A stretch of 64,000 nt of DNA. Source: UBA2031 sp037189985. Its GTDB lineage: Bacteria; Pseudomonadota; Gammaproteobacteria; Pseudomonadales; Moraxellaceae. The DNA is taken from NCBI GenBank assembly GCA_037189985.1, contig JBBCJX010000014.1, forward strand, positions 186,001-250,000, read 5' to 3'. The translations under genes were made by a program, and so were the position numbers. Numbering within the stretch: position 1 is the first letter of the stretch; every line of letters starts with the position of its first letter. The notes below the pieces were generated by a model that was not told the origin of the DNA, ran no database searches, and saw only the letters and a program-made list of their open reading frames with translations. Positions 1 through 7,375 of this stretch are shown piece after piece.

Positions 1-441
1 AACATCCTGCGTGACCTGTTCCCGCGCAAGCTCACGGACAAGGAAAACCTCAACCTGATGCGTGTGGTGGTGCTCTTCTTCACGATCTTCGTGACGATCT
101 TTGCGCTGTATTCCGACTCCACGATTTATGAAATGGTGGAAAACGCCTACAAGGTGACACTGGTCGCCACCTTCGTACCGTTGGCTGCCGGCCTCTACTG
201 GAAGCGCGCCAACACTACCGGTGCCATGACCGCCATCGTCCTGGGTCTCAGCTCCTGGATCGGCCTTGAAATCCTGGCCCCCGAAGGCATGTGGCCGCCG
301 CAACTGGTGGGCTTCCTCATGTCCATCCTCGGCATGATCGTGGGCTCGCTGTGCTCGCCCGCACAGGATGACCCGCTGACGCATCATCACGCGCGCCGTC
401 ATGGCGAGCGGCTGAGCAAACAGGAAGGCCAACAGGCCTGA
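1..441 (+). CDS. Sodium:solute symporter (SSS family), C-terminal part
   Basis: The window opens inside this gene, so only the last 146 residues are present. They contain four hydrophobic segments (about residues 20-36, 48-65, 75-92 and 98-116 of the fragment). The loop GLYWKRANTTGA is typical of the last helices of SSS-family transporters, which import organic solutes with sodium. A hydrophilic His/Arg-rich tail follows. The gene ends with TGA just before a strong terminator. The substrate cannot be told from this end; proline, acetate and pantothenate carriers are all possible. The family call is an inference from helix layout and this loop. Confidence 0.75.
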   Translation, partial: NILRDLFPRKLTDKENLNLMRVVVLFFTIFVTIFALYSDSTIYEMVENAYKVTLVATFVPLAAGLYWKRANTTGAMTAIVLGLSSWIGLEILAPEGMWPPQLVGFLMSILGMIVGSLCSPAQDDPLTHHHARRHGERLSKQEGQQA

Positions 442-453
442 CAGCTTCGACAC

Positions 454-486
454 AAAAAAAGCCCGGCCATGTGCCGGGCTTTTTTA
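454..486 (+). terminator. Intrinsic terminator after the symporter gene
   Basis: An A-tract, a stem GCCCGGC / GCCGGGC with a short loop, and a T-tract lie 12 bases after the stop codon. The symmetric A/T tracts would let it work in both directions. Confidence 0.85.
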
Positions 487-491
487 TGGGA

Positions 492-656
492 TTTATATAC
501 TTGACTCCCTAAAACCGTTTTTTGAGCCACTGTTGCCCCCGCGAAGGCGGGGGCCCAGCGTCTTTGGTCTTGTTTTTTTCGGGTCAGCGATAAAAAAGTC
601 ACTGGGTCCCCGCCTTCGCGGGGACGACAGCTCAATCAAGGAGTCAAATATATAAA
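492..656. repeat. Palindromic MITE-like element carrying two REP-like hairpins
   Basis: Two 17-base arms (492-508 and 640-656) are inverted copies with one mismatch. Between them lie two GC-rich hairpins in opposite orientation: GCCCCCGCGAAGGCGGGGGC at 535-554 and GTCCCCGCCTTCGCGGGGAC at 606-625. The whole element can fold back on itself. Similar hairpin pairs recur at 3229-3301 and 4163-4224, so this is a dispersed repeat rather than part of a gene. Confidence 0.75.
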
Positions 657-703
657 CTCCTTTGTATTGCTCTTGGAGGACGCTTTCTTTAGCGGCACTC
701 CCG

Positions 704-3178
704 TCAACCGGGTTTACGGGGATGCTTCACACCGCGCTGGGCTACCGCTGTCAGCGGGTCTTCAGGCCAGGGGTGTCGAGGATATCGCCCGCGCAAATCC
801 TTTCTCACATCCTGATAGGCATTCTTCCAGAAACTCGCCAGGTCCTGTGTCACTGCCACCGGGCGTTGCGCAGGCGAGAGCAGATGTATGGTCAGCGGCA
901 CGCGGCCTCCGGCCAGCCGCGGGGTTTCTGTCAGGCCAAACATTTCCTGCAACTTCACCGACAGCACCGGATCATGCTCTGCGGTGTAATCGATGCTGAT
1001 GGTCGAGCCGCTGGGCACGGCAATGCGCACTGGCAGCTCCCTATCCAGGCGTTGCCCTGCATCCCAGTCCAGCAAACTGGTTAGTGCATCGGACAGCGGG
1101 AATCTTTCCAGATGTGAAAAGCGGCTGAAGCCATCCAGAAACGGTCCGGCCCATGTTTCCAGCGCTTCCTGCAATGCAGGATCACTCACCGCAGGCCAAT
1201 GCTCCGGCTCCAGCAAGTGCATCATTTGCACACGTGCCTGCCACTGGCGCAACTCCGGCGTCCATGGCAGCACTTGAAGTCCTTCCGCACGAATGGCATC
1301 GCAGAACACTTCGCGGATTTTTTCAGGCGAGGCACTGGCCAGCGGTTTGTCTTCCAGGACCAACGCACCCAACCGACGCTGCTTGCGGGCAAGCACGGCC
1401 TGTGTCTGTGTATCCCAGGAAACAAATTCCGTTTCGGTAATGGCCGCACCCATGCCCTCTTCCAGCATGCTCAAGGAAACAGGCGCTGCCAGAAAAATGC
1501 GGGCCTCTCGCGCCTTGCCATCCATGTCGGCGGCCACCAGCCATTCTTCACGCGCCAGCCGGTCTTCCGCTGGCAGAAAGGCACCGCGACCATTGCTCAG
1601 CAGGAAGCGTGCCTCTGCTCCTTTGCGGCGTTGTGCGATGTGATCGGGATAGGCAAGTGCGAGCAGCAGGCCGGCTCTTTCAGTGCTGTCTGCTTCTGCA
1701 CCAGCAGACGGCATCAGTTTTCGCGCCCCCTCCTTCACCAAGCGCAGCCGCCCACGATCCACACCGGCAACATCGCGCTCACCGCGCAACAACATCAGAC
1801 GATCATGAATGTCAGCGCCATGTGCATGCGGCAAGAGATCGCGCTCGGACAACAGCGCTGCAACCTCGGCCGCCAGCTTTCCCATGCCCAGTTCACGACC
1901 GCGTATGACCATATGTCCGAGACGGGGAGGCAGCCCGAGCTTGAGCATCTGCCGGCCATGCAGCGTGACATGCCCTTTCTCGTCCAGCGCTTCCAGCCGC
2001 TGCAGCAACTCCCGCGCCTGCGACCAGTTGGCAGGTGGCGGTGAATCCAGCCAGGCCAGTGCCGCAGGATCATTCACTCCCCACTGGGCCAGTTCCAGCA
2101 CGGTGCCAGTCAGGTCAGCCTGCAGGATTTCCGGCGTGGCAAACGGCTGCAAACGTTCCTGCTCGTCCTCGCTCCACAAACGCACACAGATACCTGGCCC
2201 CAGACGGCCGGCACGGCCACGCCGCTGCTCGGCATTGGCTGCCGAAACTTTCTGCGTCACCAACCGTGTCATCGCACTGTTGGGATCGAATTGCGGCACG
2301 CGCAGCAGACCCGAATCAATCACCACGCGAATGCCTTCGATGGTGAGACTGGTCTCGGCAATTGATGTTGCCAGCACAATCTTGCGCAAGCCCGCCGGTG
2401 CCGGGCTGATGGCCCGGTCCTGCTCATCGGCAGACAACTGGCCGAAGAGTGGCTCCAGCATCACGTCAGCGGGCAGTACGGGAGCAAGCAGGTCGGCGAG
2501 CCGCCGTATTTCGCCTTCACCCGGGAGAAAAACCAGCAGCGAGCCGGTTTCGCGTGCGATCACTTCGCGGATCACGGCGGCAAGATGTTCGTTGAGAGGT
2601 GAGCGGCCGACCGGGGCATAGCGCGTCTCCACCGGAAACATGCGCCCTTCGGCACGCAATACCGGCACATCACCCAGCACACGCGACATGGATGCCGCAT
2701 CCAGCGTGGCCGACATCACCACGAGACGCAGGTCTTCACGCAGCACCTGCTGGCATTCGCGGCTAAGCGCAAGGCCGAGGTCGGCCTGCAGGGAACGCTC
2801 ATGAAATTCATCGAAGATCACGACGCCGTAATCCGACAGCGTGGCATCATCCTGCAAGAGGCGCGTGAGTATGCCTTCTGTCACGACTTCGATGCGTGTG
2901 TCGCGGCTGACCTTCGTATCCAGTCGCGTGCGATAACCCACGGTATGGCCTGCTTCCTCGCCCAGCAGGGAGGCCATGTAGCGTGCCGCCGAACGCGCGG
3001 CGAGCCGGCGCGGCTCCAACATCACAATGCGTTTGTCGCCAAGGAACTCTGCCTGCAACAACGCCAGCGGTACACGCGTGGTCTTGCCACTGCCAGGCGG
3101 GGCCTGTAGCACGAGCGAAGGCTGCTGCGAAAGTGATCGCAGCAGCTCGGGAAGAATGAGGTCAATGGGGAGGGACAT
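704..3178 (-). CDS. hrpB: ATP-dependent RNA helicase HrpB (DEAH/RHA family)
   Basis: The 824-residue protein has the full helicase core. Walker A APPGSGKTT lies at about 26-34, the DEAH-type motif II is DEFHERS (near 125), motif III is SATLDA (near 155), and the C-terminal core motifs are TSIAETSLTIEG and QRRGRAGR. A long C-terminal extension ending in a PRHPWPEDP motif is characteristic of HrpB. The length matches the family, about 820 residues. It acts in the cytoplasm on RNA; the physiological substrate is poorly known. The ATG at 3178 is used. The gene is flanked by REP-like hairpins on its promoter side and appears to be transcribed alone. Confidence 0.93.
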   Translation of the reverse strand: MSLPIDLILPELLRSLSQQPSLVLQAPPGSGKTTRVPLALLQAEFLGDKRIVMLEPRRLAARSAARYMASLLGEEAGHTVGYRTRLDTKVSRDTRIEVVTEGILTRLLQDDATLSDYGVVIFDEFHERSLQADLGLALSRECQQVLREDLRLVVMSATLDAASMSRVLGDVPVLRAEGRMFPVETRYAPVGRSPLNEHLAAVIREVIARETGSLLVFLPGEGEIRRLADLLAPVLPADVMLEPLFGQLSADEQDRAISPAPAGLRKIVLATSIAETSLTIEGIRVVIDSGLLRVPQFDPNSAMTRLVTQKVSAANAEQRRGRAGRLGPGICVRLWSEDEQERLQPFATPEILQADLTGTVLELAQWGVNDPAALAWLDSPPPANWSQARELLQRLEALDEKGHVTLHGRQMLKLGLPPRLGHMVIRGRELGMGKLAAEVAALLSERDLLPHAHGADIHDRLMLLRGERDVAGVDRGRLRLVKEGARKLMPSAGAEADSTERAGLLLALAYPDHIAQRRKGAEARFLLSNGRGAFLPAEDRLAREEWLVAADMDGKAREARIFLAAPVSLSMLEEGMGAAITETEFVSWDTQTQAVLARKQRRLGALVLEDKPLASASPEKIREVFCDAIRAEGLQVLPWTPELRQWQARVQMMHLLEPEHWPAVSDPALQEALETWAGPFLDGFSRFSHLERFPLSDALTSLLDWDAGQRLDRELPVRIAVPSGSTISIDYTAEHDPVLSVKLQEMFGLTETPRLAGGRVPLTIHLLSPAQRPVAVTQDLASFWKNAYQDVRKDLRGRYPRHPWPEDPLTAVAQRGVKHPRKPG

Positions 3179-3228
3179 GAACGTGAATCGTGTGTGGCTT
3201 ATGCTGCTGCACTCTCAAGAATTACGTC

Positions 3229-3301
3229 GTCCCGGCGCAGGCCGGGACCCATGCGGCATGGACAGTATCACAGCCCTATGGACCCCGGCCTGCGCCGGGG
3301 T
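3229..3301. repeat. Pair of inverted REP-like hairpins
   Basis: Two 20-base palindromes, GTCCCGGCGCAGGCCGGGAC (3229-3248) and ACCCCGGCCTGCGCCGGGGT (3282-3301), face each other across 33 bases. They share the layout, though not the exact core, of the elements at 492-656 and 4163-4224. They lie between the hrpB start and the thioesterase stop. Confidence 0.75.
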
Positions 3302-3333
3302 GACAGCGTTCTTAGTCAGTATTTACAACGGGC

Positions 3334-4119
3334 TCAGGCAAACACCACGACAACCTGCCGGCTGATGGCAACAAGATTGCCTTCGTCATCCCAGATACGT
3401 GCCTGCGTATTGGAGTAGCCGTCCACCGCAAAATCGGTGGTGGCGAGATATTGCCACCAGTCCGTTGCCGTCTTGCCGGTGGGGAGGAATACCGGCTCCA
3501 GTGTCCAGGTCAGCGAACTGCCGGGCGCGGGGCCCCGTGTCATCGGCAGCACGGTGGGCGGCCATGCGTCCACCAGCATGAAAAGATCCAGCATGTCGAG
3601 CGTGCCGCGCGACTCCTTGAGGCGCATCCAGCCACCGATTTCCGGCAGCGTCGAGCCGGTGAAAGGCAGGTCACCATGCGCCCAGCGGAAATCGATGTTC
3701 TGTGTGAACTCCGGCACCACGCCGGGAATGTAGGGAAGCTCCAAGCCTTCGGCGGGAGGCTTGAAAGCCGGTGCGGCATCGCCTGCCACTTTGATGGCGG
3801 AATCACGGCCTGCACCAAAGCTGCACAGCAGCACACCCACCACTTCACCGTTCTGCAGAAGGCGGGCCTCTGTCTGCACCACTGACTTTCCCTGCCGCAA
3901 CACCTCTGCTTTCACCGTGGCCACCCCCGTGGCAACCGGGCCGACAAAGGAAACCGTGGCTGAACGCAACACGCGCTCCCCTTCAACCAACGCCACTGTG
4001 CGTGCATACATGATGGCGGCCACCAGGCCACCGTAATTGGCGCGGCCCTGCGTCCAGCCCGGAGGAATGTCGATGTTTTCCTGTGTGTGCAGGGAATCAA
4101 AAAGGGAGGCAAGGCTCAT
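3334..4119 (-). CDS. Thioesterase family protein (acyl-CoA thioesterase-like, double hotdog)
   Basis: This 261-residue protein looks like a TesB/4HBT_3-type acyl-CoA thioesterase. An N-terminal segment PGWTQGRANYGGLVAAIM matches the first hotdog helix region. RSATVSFVGPVATG and the C-terminal strand SNTQARIWDDEGNLVAISRQ are typical of the second hotdog fold. Such enzymes hydrolyse acyl-CoA to free acid and CoA in the cytoplasm. The start ATG at 4119 gives a normal N-terminus (MSLASLFD). It is a single gene with repeats on both sides. Substrate chain length cannot be predicted. Confidence 0.75.
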   Translation of the reverse strand: MSLASLFDSLHTQENIDIPPGWTQGRANYGGLVAAIMYARTVALVEGERVLRSATVSFVGPVATGVATVKAEVLRQGKSVVQTEARLLQNGEVVGVLLCSFGAGRDSAIKVAGDAAPAFKPPAEGLELPYIPGVVPEFTQNIDFRWAHGDLPFTGSTLPEIGGWMRLKESRGTLDMLDLFMLVDAWPPTVLPMTRGPAPGSSLTWTLEPVFLPTGKTATDWWQYLATTDFAVDGYSNTQARIWDDEGNLVAISRQVVVVFA

Positions 4120-4162
4120 GGAAAAAATCCCGGAAAATTTAGGGCTTAACTCTTCCCCTGTC

Positions 4163-4224
4163 GTCCCCGCGAAGGTGGGGACCTGGCAACTTTAGCGGCA
4201 CTGGGTCCCCGCCTTCGCGGGGAT
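4163..4224. repeat. Pair of inverted REP-like hairpins
   Basis: GTCCCCGCGAAGGTGGGGAC (4163-4182) and GTCCCCGCCTTCGCGGGGAT (4205-4224) form an inverted pair separated by 22 bases. The second copy is nearly identical to the one at 606-625, which establishes a repeat family within the window. Confidence 0.8.
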
Positions 4225-4310
4225 GACAAAGAATCGGTTATGTCATTCGAAAGTGAAACGTCATGCCTATGCCCGGCGAAGGCGCCATGACAAGAACGGT
4301 AGCACCGGAC

Positions 4311-4826
4311 TTATCGCATGCCGGCTGATTGAGCGGAAGTACCTGCCAGCACGTCCATGTCGTTCTCTGGCAGCACACGGCGCGCCCCCACCAGATAACG
4401 TTGCCAGTAACGGTCACCCAGCTTGTCCACGCGCACGAAGCCACCCGTTGAAGGAGCATGCACAAAACGCTTCTCGCCGATGTACACCGCCACATGATTG
4501 ATGCGCTTGGAGCCGGCGATGCGGAAGAAGATCAGGTCGCCGGTCTTGATTTCATCAAGGGTGATAGCATGGCCGCCGCCCCGGTACATTTCTTCCGATG
4601 AGCGCGGCAGGGTGATGGTGCTGGTCAGGCCCAGGATGTACTTCACGAGACCACTGCAATCGAAACCCACATCCGGATGGGCGCCACCGTATTTGTAGGG
4701 AGAGCCGATCAGGCTGAGCGCGGCCAGCACCATGTCGTCATGACTGAGAAGGACAGGACTGTCTCCGTCATCAGCACGCGACACCGGCGCCAGCAGAATC
4801 AGCAAGACCAGAAGAAAAATTCGCAT
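4311..4826 (-). CDS. Exported NlpC/P60 family peptidoglycan hydrolase
   Basis: With the ATG at 4826 the protein has 171 residues and a clean signal peptide (MRIFLLVLLILLAPVSRADD). A frame-matched start 12 codons upstream (4862) would bury that signal and is less likely. The catalytic triad is visible: Cys57 in GFDCSG, His111 in INHVAVYIG and His123 in VHAPS. GDLIFF is the usual NlpC/P60 strand motif. The enzyme should cleave the stem peptide of peptidoglycan in the periplasm. No N-terminal cell-wall-binding domain is present, so this is a minimal single-domain hydrolase. Confidence 0.85.
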   Translation of the reverse strand: MRIFLLVLLILLAPVSRADDGDSPVLLSHDDMVLAALSLIGSPYKYGGAHPDVGFDCSGLVKYILGLTSTITLPRSSEEMYRGGGHAITLDEIKTGDLIFFRIAGSKRINHVAVYIGEKRFVHAPSTGGFVRVDKLGDRYWQRYLVGARRVLPENDMDVLAGTSAQSAGMR

Positions 4827-4939
4827 CAGCACATGTCCATCATTTCGCTGGTTGTCCTGCATTGTCTCACCAACAGGACTGCCAGCCAGAAAAGGGGGCG
4901 CAGTTTCGCAGAAGACGGCCCTGTTTCCTGTGTTTTTTC

Positions 4940-7213
4940 TTAGCCGGCCAGACCCATGGGTTCCGCCCTGGCCCCTGCCGCAAGCACGGCGGTTACCGTG
5001 ACCGGCACGCCATTCAGTACCGGCATGGCCGTCAGCGCGTCAATATGGCGCTCGTCAGTGATGTCGTTGATGCTGACACCGGCCACCTTGCGGGCAATCT
5101 CCAGACGCACGCCCTCGCGGTCATGGCCCCAGCCATGCGGCACGCTGACCACGCCCGGCATGATGCTGTCCGTGATTTCCACCGGCAACACGATGCTGCC
5201 AACACGAGTACCCACACGCACCTCCTGCCCCTCGGCAATGCCCAGCCTGGCGGCATCCTGCGGATGCAAAAAGGCCGTACAGCGTGGCTTGCCCTTCACC
5301 AGCCGGTGCGAGTTGTGCATCCAGGAATTGTTGCTGCGCAAATGACGGCGGCCGATCAGCAGCATGCCTCCGTGTTCGCCTTCGGCAAGCCGCATGCGTG
5401 CGCGTGCCACATCCTTCACGTACAACGCTGGCGCGATTTCTATCTTGCCGCTGCGTGTGAATATCCAGTCCGGGAAAGCGCGCTCCAGTGGCCCCAGATC
5501 AATGCCGTGCGGATGCTGTTTCAGTTTCTCAAGGCTCAGGCCCTGCAGGTCCGGCCGGAGGACGGCACTGAAGCGTTCGCGCAGGGAGCTCTTGCGCGCG
5601 GCCAGCTTGCGGTGGGTGCCATAGGGACCAAAACGCAGGAGCATGTCAAGCGCCGCATCCAGCCCGAATTTTTCCATGACCTGCTGCACGCGACGGCGCA
5701 GGCCACGGCCCATATCGCTGCCGGCGGCCAGCCGATTGGAAAGCTCCAGCAATATCTGCCAGTCATGACGGCTGTCTGCCGGCGCATCGAACAAAGGCGG
5801 TGACCACTTGGCAAAATTGCGCACGTTCACGGCAGCAATCGCCACATCCATATGCGAGCGCTCCAGCGCACTGGTAGGAGGCAGGATGATGTTGGCATGG
5901 CGCGTGGTCTCGTTGATGTAGAGATCAATCGAGAACATGAAATCCAGCGAGGCCAGCGCCTCGTCAAGCTGGCGGCCATTGGGCGTCGACAACACGGGGT
6001 TGCCGGCATGCGTGGCCAGCAGGCGGATTTTTCCCTTGCCGGGCGTCAGGATTTCTTCGGCCATCACGGCTACGGAATGCTCGCCACCGAAATCCGGCAG
6101 GCCGCGCACGCGGGAAAATTCCTTGCCGTAATGCCCCTTCGGCCCCAGACTCACAATGTCGAAAGGCGGGCGCGTGAACATCACGCCACCTTCGCGGTCC
6201 ATATTGCCGCTCAGGATGTTGAGCACGTACAACATCCAGGTGGTGAGCCCGCCGAATTCCTGCACGCAGGAGCCCATGCGTCCATAGCAGGCAGCAGCGG
6301 GGGCTGCCATCAATGCCCCTGCCAACTCACGTATTTTTTCGGCAGGCACGCCCGTGATGTCCGCAACAGCATCGGGCGTGAATTCCCGCAGTGCTTCTCG
6401 CAGCTCGTCCAGCCCCTGCACCATGCCGGCCAGATGCCGAAGGCGGACACGGTCCTGCGCAAATATCTCCTGCGCCATCGCAGCAAGAAAAAAGAAATCC
6501 GTGCCGGGACGGATGAAAATGTGTTCGTCGGCCTTCTCGGCGGTTTCCGTGCGGCGCGGGTCAAGGACAACAACACGGCCACCTCGTTCGCGTATGGATT
6601 TGATGCGCCCCATGGGGTCGCCGGCGCTCATCAGGCTGCCGTTGGAGGCCGCAGGATTGCCGCCCACGATGAGCAGGAAATCGCAGCGGTCCAGGTCCGG
6701 TACCGGGAACAGCACCTGATGACCCAGCATCTGCTGGCTGGCCAGCATGGCAGGAAGCTGGTCCACGGAGGTGGCACTGAAACGACGGGTTTTCAGGCCA
6801 CCCAGCGCCAGCATCAGGGCCGGCAACAGCAGCACAGCCGGCGTATGCGCGGAAGGATTGCCCACATAAAGTGCCACGGCCTCGGCACCGTGCTCGCGCC
6901 GCACACGCTTCACGTTTTCTTCGATGGTGGCGTAAGCCTCCTCCCAGGAAATCTCCACCCAGTCACGCCCCACACGCTTCACCGGCCAGCGCAGGCGGTC
7001 CGGGTCCTCGTGCAGATCCTGCAGGGCTACGGCCTTGGGGCAGATATGCCCACGGGAGAGCGGATCTGCCTTGTCACCCTTGATGGAGAGAATCCGGCCC
7101 TCGCGATGCTCGATCACCACACCGCACATGGCCTCGCAGAGGTGGCAGGTGCGGAAATGCTGCGCGGCAGGGGTCTCTGACAAAGTATCGGACTGGGTGT
7201 GAGACTGGCTCAT
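4940..7213 (-). CDS. Molybdopterin-dependent oxidoreductase with one [4Fe-4S] cluster
   Basis: The 757-residue protein starts best at ATG 7213, which has GGAG nine bases upstream; an in-frame ATG lies at 7246. The [4Fe-4S] ligands are Cys23, 26, 30 and 58 (RTCHLCEAMCG, then HICPK). This is followed by bis-MGD-binding domains (FLLIVGGNPAAS, VVVLDPRRTETA, GRMGSCVQ) and a C-terminal molydopterin dinucleotide-binding domain. At the usual metal-ligand position the sequence reads FSATSVDQLP, with no Cys or Sec, so it is not a canonical formate dehydrogenase. No electron-transfer or membrane subunit lies nearby. The substrate is unknown. Confidence 0.82.
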   Translation of the reverse strand: MSQSHTQSDTLSETPAAQHFRTCHLCEAMCGVVIEHREGRILSIKGDKADPLSRGHICPKAVALQDLHEDPDRLRWPVKRVGRDWVEISWEEAYATIEENVKRVRREHGAEAVALYVGNPSAHTPAVLLLPALMLALGGLKTRRFSATSVDQLPAMLASQQMLGHQVLFPVPDLDRCDFLLIVGGNPAASNGSLMSAGDPMGRIKSIRERGGRVVVLDPRRTETAEKADEHIFIRPGTDFFFLAAMAQEIFAQDRVRLRHLAGMVQGLDELREALREFTPDAVADITGVPAEKIRELAGALMAAPAAACYGRMGSCVQEFGGLTTWMLYVLNILSGNMDREGGVMFTRPPFDIVSLGPKGHYGKEFSRVRGLPDFGGEHSVAVMAEEILTPGKGKIRLLATHAGNPVLSTPNGRQLDEALASLDFMFSIDLYINETTRHANIILPPTSALERSHMDVAIAAVNVRNFAKWSPPLFDAPADSRHDWQILLELSNRLAAGSDMGRGLRRRVQQVMEKFGLDAALDMLLRFGPYGTHRKLAARKSSLRERFSAVLRPDLQGLSLEKLKQHPHGIDLGPLERAFPDWIFTRSGKIEIAPALYVKDVARARMRLAEGEHGGMLLIGRRHLRSNNSWMHNSHRLVKGKPRCTAFLHPQDAARLGIAEGQEVRVGTRVGSIVLPVEITDSIMPGVVSVPHGWGHDREGVRLEIARKVAGVSINDITDERHIDALTAMPVLNGVPVTVTAVLAAGARAEPMGLAG

Positions 7214-7375
7214 GGCGGGCTCCGGGCCACTGGGCTTTCTGTTCAAACGCCTGCCATGATAGACCAGATGACTGACCGGTTGCCGTAACCCTGCCCCGCC
7301 AGCCGATCAGGTCTAAACTGCGGATTCCGCCCCACCCAGCGCCTCAGGCCCTGTGTCTGTTGCAAGGAGAGCATC

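Noticed and set aside
399..635. Short minus-strand frame crossing the first repeat element
   Set aside because: Its peptide (CRPREGGDP and RRWAPAFAGATV) is the typical translation of paired REP-like hairpins, not a protein.
5852..7180. A 442-codon plus-strand frame opposite the molybdoenzyme gene
   Set aside because: Composition is His/Gln/Arg-rich and low in family motifs; it mirrors the codon pattern of the real gene.
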